This document shows, one piece after another, positions 19,690 to 30,238 of a stretch of 64,000 bases of DNA; within the stretch, counting starts at the first letter, position 1; every line of letters starts with the position of its first letter. The stretch is from Whalleya microplaca. Taxonomy: Eukaryota > Ascomycota > Sordariomycetes > Xylariales > Xylariaceae. The translations under genes were made by a program, and so were the position numbers. The stretch is from positions 39,454 to 103,453 of the forward strand of contig MU385798.1 in the NCBI GenBank assembly GCA_022497155.1, read 5' to 3'. The notes beneath the pieces are model-generated. The model was not told the DNA's origin, searched no databases, and was given only the letters and a program-made list of their open reading frames with translations.

Positions 19690-21861
19690 CTTATCAAGAT
19701 TCTGGTACCAGATATGCTTCGAAATGCCCCTGAGAATCAATAAACCTCCCGAGTGTTGACTGTTTCTGTTGTGAAGTAGGTATCGTGGAGTGACTGGGGC
19801 TGTTGATCAATATACGCAAAATTGTAATAATCTTTTCAGCTTCAGGTTATAAATGTCCTTGTTTGGAGAAAATTTAAGTCAGTGAGTACCAAGAGCATAC
19901 TGTCTTAATGAGTTTGACCAGATATTGATTCCCGGTTACTAATAAAGATCCGACTTTTCTCTTGGACTTCAATTCGAGGCTTTGTGCTTTGTTGCATCCG
20001 GCACTTGAATCTATAATGTCTTTACAACCTGCATTCAATGAAAGAACCAGCCTGCCGGTTTCAAAGTTGACAATGCTACATAAAGAAGATAACCATGTAA
20101 TTAAGCTTTTGCAGAGCACTGTTATGAGGACGATCGCCAGCCATTCTTCCTTATTCCTAAGGCTCATTAGAGACTCGAAATGCTATTTTTATAAATCAGG
20201 GCCTCCATCATCACTAATTAGTACCTAAGCCAATGAGTCAGATTACGTGAAAAATAGAAGATAGCATGATTTTAAAATGTATCTTTTATATCACCATGGG
20301 ACTGCATGATGTTTCGATGGGAAATTTGCTTGTGTGGCGGCAAAGTTGATAAGTGTCATCTGAGGTCAATTTCAATACCAAATAAGTAGGATGCCCCTGG
20401 CATGTTGGAGGCGTTACTTGATAAATGACATTCGCGGCCAGCCTTACTCTAGGTAGAACGATTATTGTGTAATCATTGCTTTCTGTTATAATGTTTAAGA
20501 TTAGTTGCTATCTAGTAGCTAAGGGTTGAAGATTGTAAGGTCAGGAGGCTATTGTCTGCCTATGTTGCTAAGAGCTTAAGAGTGGCTTGGACATTCTGTT
20601 GCCTTTGTTATTATAACTGATACATTTAGTTTGAGAGTATTTCAAACATCAATCCATCTCTCTTATCATATTGCTAGTTGTATGTATGTATGCTAGGTAT
20701 AACGAATTGTATGTACCTGGTCGTAACATGAAGGCTTGAAATACCTGGCATAGGTAAATGATAAGTAAACCTCTGATAGGCATCCCCTATCCAAGGATTT
20801 CATTTACAAAACCTAGATTAGTCGCCGTCATCCTTCATGAGCCAACTTCCTCTATGCTCTTGTAGCAGAGAAGATCACATAGGCCACATATATGAAGACG
20901 TAGGTAGTAGGTAGGGGTAAATACGCAGTATGGTCTGCAGACGTCGGACGTTTGTGAGGTGGTCAATGCGGCTGTCAGCTCACTATGTACCTAAGTACCG
21001 AGGTATGTAAATGTACTGCCAACTACTACAGATTTTGTCCCACACATTGATGTACCGACCAAGATAAAGCTACATTAGATCCTCGAGTCTCTCTCCGCCT
21101 AATAAGGTTCTCCATCATCAATACAACCTCTTGTTACTCCCTCTCACACACTCGCTTCTGTTACTCCCACTCATTCAATTGAATCCTTTACTTATACATT
21201 CATGGCCAATATTTATCAACCAACAAAATGCCCATGTAGGCAAAGGATACATACCCATACATGCATATACTGATGGCGTCAGCCACAGAGTAGCATATGT
21301 ATTGCTGTGTACACTTTACCCTACCTTTATTGTTTCCAGGTTCTTCCTTTGTCGACCTTCCTCTCCGCCATTACTTTGCATGTACGCCGGAACTGTATTC
21401 CGTTTATATTGAAGGATCGACTACGCAGTACTTCGTAGGTATAATCGAACAGACACTTACGGAATGCAGACTAGCCTGCTTGGCGATCCTAGCTCCCAAC
21501 CCTAGCAGCCCTAGCTACCACTGCGAGTACGTGTAGGTACTTTCACTACCAAGCAGCCAAGAGGCTTGGAAGTGTTAAGTGTGTTTGTTCGGTATTACAA
21601 CGTGATCCTGTGCCGTATTCCGTGCCTCACGATGTTTTCTTTATTCTTGTCTTTCCAATTACCTACTTACTCGACGTATAGTCCTTCGTCGTCGTCAATG
21701 GTCGGTTGGTGAACTATGACCGACTGGCCCGGCTTTGGGGATCTTAGAAACCGCCGAGTACTGGTACAATAAAGACTAATTCAACATCCCTACCTCTGTC
21801 TCTCTCTCTCTCGCTCTCTCTCCACCGTTCGTTTTCTGGGGCAAGATCAACGTCCTGCCAG
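19690..21861. other. intergenic between divergent genes
   Basis: 2.2 kb. The left part (about 19,780-20,900) is AT-rich without coding signal; the right part (21,060-21,860) is C/T-rich, with TC runs at about 21,795-21,830, and resembles a fungal promoter plus leader for the plus-strand glycosyltransferase gene. Frames of 88-97 codons on both strands near 19,874-20,228 overlap one another and are probably chance. Confidence 0.5.
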
Positions 21862-22731
21862 ATGCTTGTCACCACGAACAACCGCGGCATTGTGTCGTTC
21901 TTCTTGGGCTTCCTCTTGTGCTATGCCTTAGTCGCCATCTACCTTCGATCCAAGTGCTATCGCGATCCCTCGTCCGTCTTCTTCCAGCCCCAGCATGCCC
22001 GCGTCCTGTCGTACTCGTCCCTGCGAAAAGCCCAGGCCAAAGACTTTGCCGATCACGCAGCACTGCACGCGCCAACCAAGTGGACAAACTCCACGGCGCC
22101 CGAGATCTGCATCGGCGTCTCCTCCGTCAGCAGACGGGGCTTCTCTTACCTGAAAGAAACCCTCGGCTCCGTCCTCCAGGGTCTCGACGACCATGAGCGC
22201 CGGCGCGTCCACCTTGTCGTCTTCCTCGCCCACTCCGACCAGTCCAAGCATGAAGACTATCGCCAGCCCTGGCTGCTGAACATGGCCGACAACCTCCCCA
22301 CCTACCCCGCCGATCCCGAGACCCTCGGTCTTGTCCGACAGCTCGAGGAAGATGACAACTACGAGGCCCACGCCCGAAAGCAGAAGCTTGACTACTCCGT
22401 CTTGCTGAGCGAATGCGCCAATGTTAATCCGAAGTACACCATGACCTTGGAAGACGACGTGATCGCATTGGATGGGTGGTATCATCGGGTTGTCAGCGCA
22501 CTGCAGACCGCCACAAGGAAGACCCGGGAGCTCGGGCGCGACAGCTGTAAGTCCGCGGGGGCGGGGGGGGGGGGGGGGGGGGGGGGCGGGGGGGGGGGGG
22601 GGCGGGGGGGGGGGGGCGGGCGGGGCGGGGGGGCGGGGGGGGGCGGGNNNNNNNNNNGTTGTTTTTGGTTTGTTTTTCCCGCCCACTCCCCCCCACCAAT
22701 CACCCGTCCTTGGGGCGGGGCCGTGGTTTGT

Positions 22732-22765
<34 letters not shown>

Positions 22766-23444
22766 TACTAATGTTAACTACCTCCTCTTTTTCTTTTTCT
22801 AACTCGGCTCGGTTCGCTTTGTAGTTCTCTACCTGCGCGTATTTTACGATGGACGACTCCTCGGATGGAACAATGAGGAATGGCCATTATACGTCGAATG
22901 GAGCATAGCGATCTTGATCTTCGACGCTGCCGTCCTCGTGCTCCTCCGCTGGCGCGTGCCTGTAGCTCGTCAGGTTCTGACGCCCTCCGTCATCTTTCTT
23001 ATTTGCGGTGTATGCACTCCCATGCTGATCGGCCTGGTTTTCGCTGCCGGTCGTAGTTGTATGATGCCTAGAGCTTCGGGCGTCCACCTGATGCACAAGT
23101 ACGGCTGTTGCGCCCAAGGGCTCGTCTTCCCTCAGAACGAGGTTGTCGAGAACATTCTCCCGATGTACCGCGACACCGACGACAACCATGCCGCCGTCGA
23201 TACGTTCTTGGAAGACTGGGCCAACAACCATGACGGCCTGCGGTGGGCTGTCACCCCGGTCCTGATTCAGCATGTTGGGGGAAAGAGCTCACATGGTGCG
23301 GGCGACCAAGAGCGAGGTTCGCTGAACGATGATATGCCCTTTGACTATTCCTTCGAGCTGAATGATCCGATCAAACTTGCGAAGGAGCACCGGCAATGGA
23401 TTGAGGCGTCTGAACTGCGTAAGAGTGGACTAACGGGAGGATGA
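21862..23444 (+). CDS. PGAP4-like GPI-glycan glycosyltransferase (integral membrane)
   Basis: Two exons, 21862-22546 and 22825-23444, giving 434 residues. The split codon joins GRDS to FLYLRVFYDG, and both splice sites are standard (GTAAGT; CTAAC branch point, TTTGTAG acceptor). Residues 9-28 form an N-terminal membrane anchor. The luminal glycosyltransferase part includes ICIGVSSVSRRGFSYLKETL (82-101) and the metal-binding TLEDDV (EDD at 197-199). Two closely spaced hydrophobic segments at roughly 255-273 and 281-304 form an inserted membrane hairpin, followed by the rest of the catalytic domain (HLMHKYGCCAQGLVFPQ and PVLIQHVGGKSSHG). This transferase domain split by a transmembrane hairpin is the hallmark of PGAP4/TMEM246, which adds a GalNAc side chain to GPI anchors in the Golgi; the fungal sugar is not known. 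The intron contains a G-tract, ten N and a C-tract, so its true length is unknown. Confidence 0.82.
22547..22824 (+). other. intron with assembly gap flanked by poly-G and poly-C tracts
   Basis: The intron of the PGAP4-like gene contains a nearly pure G tract from 22557 to 22647, ten N at 22648-22657, and a run of 30 C at 22736-22765. The N run marks unresolved sequence of unknown length. G-only and C-only tracts either side could be genuine quadruplex-forming sequence that broke the assembly, or low-quality consensus. The coding sequence on both sides is intact and in phase. Frames reading through the tract on either strand (poly-Gly or poly-Pro) are artefacts of intron read-through. Confidence 0.85.
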
Positions 23445-24685
23445 TCAGGCTCGCGGATATCCCTGGGTTGAAATTAACGCTTCTGCTTGCGCGAATATTC
23501 GCTATATCCTCTCATACAAGCATTTCCACGACGTTCACCAGGTTTCGAGGCCTATCTCACTGATCAGCCGACAATCTTGAGGCTCTTATCAACCGGATGA
23601 GACTTCATACCCGTCTAGGCTACAAGTTCGTCGAGCAAAATTGCGGGCGCGCTAGGTCGCAGACCACTGGCTATCCACCCGACAGAGCGGTCCCTTCCGA
23701 CCGGTGCCCGCCCTTAGTAAAGAGCACTCTTTTCATCCGCTGATGTGGGAGATGAAGGCGGACAGAGTAGCTCTGGAAACAAAGCTGCGTCAAAACTATC
23801 AGTGGAGTCCTCACCGCAGTAGACGATGGCATCCGATGAGGGGGAGTAAGGTACCCATCAGTAGTAAAGCTTAGATATTCCTTATGAAGCTTGCTGGGTC
23901 CTGTATATCTAGGTTGTGGTATTGTGGTTAAAGCTGCGGGCTGAGAGTGCTAGCATACAGCTATTTGAAGTTAGAAATGTGAAGATAGGCTACAAGTACC
24001 GTAGGTACGTAGCCACATGTATGACAAACAAACGATGGGTTGAATGATCATTAAATGGTATTGTGGGTGTTAATGCCCCTATTCACACTTGTAAGACGAG
24101 CAGTGTGCTATCTACTTAGGCTTCTATATGGAGAGAACATTGATGTGATGTAGATCCTTGGTATCCCCTGACTTCGTGTCATGCCCAAAAAGTTCTGTCA
24201 GTGTAGCTAGCAAGCCCGCGCCCCTGTAATCAACACTAGATATGTATGTTGGTAGCGCACAGGCAGCAGTGCGTATCCACCACACATACACGACCAGCCA
24301 TTTCCCTGCTTCTCGGAATAGGATGGTCTAAAATAGCAGACTTCGGCCTAGAGATACTCTGTTATGACGCTATGATACGAGTCTACTCCCGATTGTGAGG
24401 CTTGCGGAAGAGAAGACTGCTTTCAGTGTTTGCGTCTCTGGATATCCCTAGATCTAGTTATTCTTACCTGCTTGCTCGAGTAGTTTATAGCAAGACATAC
24501 ATAGGGGGACAAGTTATGCAATGGTCGAGAAACGTATGTCACGTCTCGACCTGCTTTCAGGTTTTGGCTCAACGATAGAGATATCCATCCGATGGTCTTC
24601 AACTACTCCGGGGATAGAATAACCCTGACGAACAGTTCATCTCTAGGGCTGGCGTAATTGGGAAACATGTCCATGACTACCGCAT
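23445..24685. other. intergenic between convergent genes
   Basis: Holds the 3' ends of the PGAP4-like (+) and SRR1-like (-) genes. No frame of useful length is present, and nothing else was recognised. Confidence 0.5.
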
Positions 24686-24889
24686 TCACGTCTGATCCCG
24701 CCTCCAATGGATAGCGGTACTCGAGAACGTAGTAAAGCCCGCATCCTCGGGAAATATGGCCTTGTCGCACTGCGCATCCAGCTCCCTCATGCGCGCCCAG
24801 TCTAGCTCGCCGGAGCCGTGGAACCTACCTGCCGTCAGCCCGAGTCCGAGGCCGGCGCAACCAACGCATGACAAAACAGGGAGCTGTGG

Positions 24890-24921
<32 letters not shown>

Positions 24922-25573
24922 AAGGTCGCTGCAGTACTTACTCTTCCCACACCGCATACGGCGTGCCCACGAACACCGCGGGCGTGTGCGCACCGATCGC
25001 CCGCGCATACACCTGACGGTACAGATGGACCCCGAAGACCAGGGTACGCGGACCGACGGCCTCGAACCCCGCTGGCGTCTCCACAACTTCGTGGCCGAGG
25101 CTCCGGATGAAGGCCTGGTCGGCGGCGGTGAACAGGGGCTCCTGGAAGAGGCAACGGACCGGGTGCTCGCCGCCGTCTTGCCGGAGGTCCTCTACTATGC
25201 TGAGGAAGGCGGCTAGTTGTATATGCGCTCTACGCTTCGCCTCCCAGTCGCCGTTATCCGGGTCGAAGGAGCCTAGGCCGAGACAGACTGCTTGGGAGAT
25301 GGGAGGTGTGGGGGTGCGGGAGGCGAGGAGCGCTTTGAGCTGATGGTGGCAGGTTGATACTTTCCACTGGTCTCTGATCCGCCGGTATTCCTTCTCAATG
25401 TCTGAAACGCAGAGTGATGAGGTCCGTGGAGTTGGTGTAGAGGTCAGTTTGGAAGAGGGGACATGATGCTGGCTTGAACCGAGTGCACGACGGCCCTTGC
25501 GCCGGACTTTGGTCCATTCACCTTCGGGGCGGGACTGTTGATCATAACCGGTCGCCGGTGGAGAGGTCATCAT
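24686..25573 (-). CDS. SRR1-like domain protein
   Basis: Two exons, 25573-24942 and 24824-24686, joined through a 117-bp intron to give 256 residues. The first 60 residues are basic and Ser/Pro-rich (EWTKVRRKGRRALG). The SRR1-like domain follows: AVCLGLGSFDPDNGDWEAKRRAHIQLA, LFQEPLFTAADQAFIRSLGHEVV, TLVFGVHLYRQVYARAI and PAVFVGTPYAVWEE, then after the splice FHGSGELDWARM, CDKAIFPEDAGFTTFSSTAIHWRR. The acceptor used here (TAG at 24827-24825) restores the conserved end of the domain; the CAG four bases upstream would run into a stop. Arabidopsis SRR1 acts in light and circadian signalling and yeast Ber1 is linked to microtubule stability, but the fold's biochemical activity is unknown. The intron contains a 29-base homopolymer (T on the sense strand). 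The domain call is strong, function open. Confidence 0.85.
24890..24918. repeat. poly-A homopolymer (29 A) inside the SRR1-like intron
   Basis: A run of 29 A on the plus strand, read as poly-T in the sense direction of the SRR1-like gene, between the donor site and the acceptor. It could act as an extended polypyrimidine tract, though an exact homopolymer of this length is unusual in a short fungal intron. Confidence 0.9.
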
Positions 25574-27821
25574 CGTCTTATATAGCAGGTGTGGCTGAGC
25601 GAAATCTGTGAAGCTAGGGCCCTGCGTGTAAACATCTACCTAGATGGGGTAGCAAAGAATCCAAGTACTATCAATTGACCGTAAATAGACCTTCAAGTGG
25701 ATTTCCCATGGAAATGATGACTCGAGATTCTACTCAGATGAGTCGGAGGAAGACGGCGGTGGTTTTGCTCAAAATTGTTGATATTGTGTTATCGCATATA
25801 TGCACACTAGCAGCTTATGAATTTAAAGGGCTATACGACTATTGAAGTTGAATTTCCGGAATAGGAAATAATCCGCGACAAATTAGATCTGATTCTATGG
25901 TGCGCGCCACCTGCACGCTCTCGGCTTCTCACCGTCTACACATACACACGTACCTACGTAGCCTCACCAAGTTTACAAAGTAATGTTGTGCAATTGTCAG
26001 CTTGTCACTCAAGTTCTGCATTTCTGGGGTGGCTAATTTCCGCCTGAACGGCACCATTCTCAGCTAAACCTAGCAGGATTGGTGCGCTATATATATATAT
26101 ATGTACTCTGTGCCACCACCATCTTTCTCTCTCTCGTGTCTCCTAGACCACCCCCTTTTAGCTGCTGTGCCTTTGGACTACATACCTTACATATAGTGAA
26201 GTGAGGTAAATCGCGAACACGTTCGACCGTGCCTGTCTACTCGCCGGTGCTTCTTCTGGGACCTTACAGGGCGGCAGTACGTAAGGTAGGGTGGTACTGG
26301 GCTGACCCTCGTTCTTAAAGGCATCGCGTAGGGAGCCTTACCTATTCCATGGCACCTGCGAACCACCACCATCGTGCCATCCGGGCTTTTCGCGCCAAAT
26401 AGATTGCTTCTTCATTGGTATTAAATTCCCTGGCGCCGTCCTGGTTGTTCGCCCAGAGGCTGGAAGCCAGGTCGCGACCAAGGCCTAGGAAAACCTCCGA
26501 GTTGCCAAGAGCCTGTAACATCAATCCGAGAGAGGCTTTCATCTTCCAATTCGTCTCCCAGGTGCAAGGCACCCAATCAACAATACATGGACTGACCAGC
26601 GTCTCCTGTCACATTGGCATATCCCGATGTTCGGGGATTTCTTCCAGCCAGGCGGCTCCGATATGCAGTTGGCATGAAATGATCATTCGATACTACGTCG
26701 TGCCAACAAAACCCAGTTCAGCTGCTCTGCTTATTCTTATTGCGCTGAGGGCTGCAGCAAGTAACATCGTAGCTCACAAGCATCATCTCCCTTTTTGCCT
26801 TTTGGGGGAACACCATGTGAGTGACGATGGCACATTCTACATACCAAAAATAGCCCCCACCAACATCAGATTTGGGGTCCGAAGTCCATTTCCTAGTTTT
26901 CTTGCCCACCTTGGCTCCCGTCCTACCCGTCGAGATTGGCAGGCTGGCTTCCCGAGTGGGCTGTTTGTCGGCGCTTATGCTAGCTCCCTTTGCTGTGTGC
27001 TCGCCCTCTGATAGCCTGCCTGGCCCCTGTCGCATCCAGGGCGACATAGACTTCTCACCAACCACAGCTCTTTCGTGCAGCGATCCTGGCAGCCCTGGGT
27101 CTATGATCCCGGGACTTCCCAACCGCCCCTCGATGTTATTGGCTACACACCAGCAAATCATTCTCGCTGCCACTCTGCACCAGCGACTCGCTCTTCGACC
27201 CCAACAACTTCTCATTGGCTCTGCTCGATCGAGCGGCGTGGGACAGGGCCCTCGGCTGCACGTCGTGCACATCGTCCAGCCATTCTGACTGGTTCGCCAG
27301 GCCTAAAATGCCGCCCATACTGATTACCCTGGGTCTTTGGAGCGGGGAGAGTAAGTCGATATTGGACATGGCCATGCAAGTGCTTCAAGGGCAGCAGAGA
27401 CAATGCCCTTCATTGGTCACATACTTTCGTTGGTAGGCTCTTCTCACTTATCAATAATAAGTCTATTCTGCCCTACACCGTCCTCCCGCCTCTCTCTCTC
27501 CGTTCCTACCACCTTAAACGTTGGGCCAATTTAATATCAGCGTGGTATTACTTCATCGACTCTGAACGACGCGGAACATGAACTAGGAAGACGTCTCGTC
27601 TTCATCAATATAAGCGCTTACCAGCCTAAGAGTCTTGCGGACACGGGAGCGAGAGGTTAAACGGGGAATCACTCGCATCACACCAACTACTTCGTCAACG
27701 ACAACTCAGTACACTGGAAGGATTTGAGAAGGATATACTATTATCGGTCGCTGCGCGACAAATTAGTATATAAACATTCACGCAAACTCGTTATCGCCGA
27801 CGGGTGCCAGATACCAGCAGG
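25574..27821. other. intergenic between divergent genes, with a GC-rich unresolved segment
   Basis: 2.2 kb between the SRR1-like gene (-) and the BIM1-like gene (+). A TA run at 26088-26102 followed by a C/T-rich stretch to about 26,160 looks like a plus-strand promoter and leader, but no convincing coding sequence follows. From about 26,340 to 27,430 composition becomes GC-richer and overlapping frames are open on both strands (up to 198 codons at 26415-27011 + and 184 codons at 26718-27272 -). None matches a family I know, and splicing attempts gave no coherent protein. It may be a non-coding transcript, an orphan gene or a decayed gene. Confidence 0.45.
27767..27773 (+). promoter_or_regulatory. 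TATA box candidate for the BIM1-like gene
   Basis: TATATAA lies 49 bp upstream of the ATG at 27822, giving a short leader. This is a sequence match only. Confidence 0.4.
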
Positions 27822-28700
27822 ATGTTGTGCTCAATAATATTGGCCGTGGCCGCCTCGACACTGGCGACGGCTCACACAGTCATCACCTATCCTGGATGGC
27901 GAGGAGACAACTTGATTCAGAACGCAACATTTCCCTACGGCATGCAATGGCTGTATCCATGTAAGCGGACTCATTCCTCTACGATTTTGTCTTGACGTCT
28001 CGCGCCACCACATTCAGGAGAGATCACTCACTGACACAATTCGCTGCGTACAGGTGGAGGCATGAATTTAACTACGAATAGAACATATTGGCCCACCACA
28101 GGCGGCGCCGTCGCGTTCCAACCAGGTTGGTTCCAGGGCCACCAGACGGCGTTCCTGTACGTCAACCTAGGCTTTGGCACGGATGGCCCAGATGGCGGAC
28201 CGCTCAACCTGTCGTTCCCCATGATATCGCCTTTCCAGCTCATCGGTGCCTCGAAGGGTCCGTACCCGGGCACGATGTGTCTGCCTCAGGTGCCTCTACC
28301 GACCAACTTGTCGTTCAACGCAGGCGATAACGCGACGATTCAGGTCGTCGAGATTGCGCAGCATGGTGCCGCGCTGTTTTCGGTACGTTCTAATGGATCC
28401 CTACTATTCGCCGGTTTAAGAGAGAACTAGACTGACAATGATCCCGTGTAGTGCGTCGACATCACGTTCGCCGAACCCGGCGATGAGAGGATTGCCAAGG
28501 TCAATGACTCCAATTGCTTCAATACGACCGACTTCGGCTTTGCCGAGATCTACACCATCACGACGCACGAACCTAACTCCGCCGCCAATTCGACCGTCTC
28601 GAACGGCGCGACAAGGAGTCTCCGGGTCCCGAGTTCCAGTTTCTGGAACTGGCTCGGCTATCTGCCCATGGTTGTTGGCTGTGCATGGTTTTTGATATGA
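27822..28700 (+). CDS. BIM1-like (X325) GPI-anchored copper-binding protein
   Basis: Three exons, 27822-27960, 28054-28382 and 28452-28700, with introns of 93 and 69 bp; 238 residues. A 17-residue signal peptide ends at ATA, so the mature protein would begin with His18 (HTVITYPGWRGDNL), the copper-chelating N-terminal His expected for this LPMO-related fold. Family segments follow: YPCGGMNLTTNRTYWPTTGG, GWFQGHQTAFLYVNLG with a second candidate His ligand, the GTDGPDGGP loop, YPGTMCLPQVPLP, and after the third exon begins CVDITFAEPGD and NDSNCFNTTDFGF. The C-terminal stretch WNWLGYLPMVVGCAWFLI is a hydrophobic GPI-attachment signal. Founding member BIM1 of Cryptococcus takes part in copper acquisition; most family members lack oxidative polysaccharide cleavage. 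The protein probably sits on the outer plasma membrane or cell wall. The ATG is chosen over an upstream in-frame GTG. Confidence 0.88.
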
Positions 28701-30238
28701 AAGGAGGTCAGATAGAAAGCATTCCCCCAAAAGAGGGGGCGATTTTTGGATTTACCTGCCTGCTGGCTCATTATGCCACCGGCATCCTTTGATATCCTGT
28801 ATTTATTTTTTGGCATCGTATACCGGCGTTTGAAGTGGCGTTGCTGTCCCTGGGCTGATTGACTGATCAATTATATCAGCTTGTTAGGCGGACTACGATT
28901 ATTATAATTGGAAAGACGGTCCAACACCTAGGCTAACTAGGATCCGGTTTCTGTGCCTTCCTTACTCTCCACGGGTACTTAGGTATCTAAAGGGATAGGC
29001 CGAGCCGAAAGAGAAGACTCGAATCACTTTACGCTTGGAGTTGTAGATAAGAGATACTTCCAGGTTCGAGCAAATTGAAAAAGAAACTGCTTAAAGAAAA
29101 AGTCGGTGTTAGTGTCTCTACTGTGTCCTACGCTGCCTTCTTGTCTATCGAATAGTATAAGCAACAGTCTCATCCGTAATCGCTGACGGATCAAGTTACA
29201 ATCACCTCTCGGTTCCAATCTAATCTAGCCAGTTAGTCAACTGTATTGAAATACGCGTTGACATGCTTAGAGTCCATGTGTAAGTTGTGAACCAGTAAAA
29301 TACTACACAATGCTGGGTACATCAATCCCATACATGCTCACCTCTGTTTCTGTCGGTCTGCCAGCCAACGACAGGCCGACGGATACACGGCATCTGTGCA
29401 TATATGTGTGTGTTTGTATGTATGTATGTTACGCATCAGATGGACTAGAGTATCAGAGCCGGCGCTTAGCTATCTCGCACCGGTCCAACCAGCCTGTGAA
29501 ACCGGCACGTCGACAAACCTCCACCGAAGCGTGGGCGGGCGGCTAGCCCGACAAAGGGGCCACCACATCACACTCATATTGAATTTGATACGTAGGGGGT
29601 TCAAAATGTGAATGTTTAATGTTCTAGACGGGACTTGGAATTGACTTCGTATATTTGTTCGGCACTTGAAGTTTATATCCAAAGGAAGAGTCTAGATCAA
29701 GCAAGTATATATGTATTTAGGGGTAAGCATTGGGTTGTGTACTTCGATGGGCTATCTACGTCTTGTTCTCACACTATACCACTAATTTAGTCACAAAATT
29801 AAACACGAGGGGATCGATAGGCGAACGGGTTTGGATGGAAAGAAGCTGGTAGGTAGATACTCGACATCGAACAAGACAGGTTGATTTTAAGACAAATATC
29901 TCAGTCATCATGTAGTATGGCATAAGCTCGTGCACTCATCTGGATATCTTTGGCGACATTATCTCTCCTGTCGTGGCTTTCATTATGCTCTATTTGATGC
30001 GATGTAGTTCCTGAACTGGGGCTCCTAGTAAGGATAATATCCCCTACGCCTGGCCACACATTGCCTACCCACGTAAACATATTGCCAGGGAAGAACATCC
30101 CATGCAGACTCCCCGTAGATTGGTAGTCCCACAAGAGCTGGGCGTTGTGCTGTCTACGTATTCTACCCACCTTATAGAGCGAAGAATACGTAGTGAACGA
30201 TATGCACGATTGTGCACGTTGAGAAGAAGTCAACTGTA
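28701..30238. other. intergenic between convergent genes
   Basis: 1.5 kb with the 3' ends of the BIM1-like (+) and Doa1 (-) genes. A TATG/TGTG-rich microsatellite-like stretch occurs near 29,395-29,435. The 119-codon frame at 29901-30260 (-) runs into the Doa1 stop region and shows no domain; it is not called. Confidence 0.5.

Noticed and set aside
22547..22824. Frames reading through the poly-G/poly-C tract as poly-Gly or poly-Pro protein
   Set aside because: They are intron read-through: removing the GT-AG intron joins the glycosyltransferase exons in phase.
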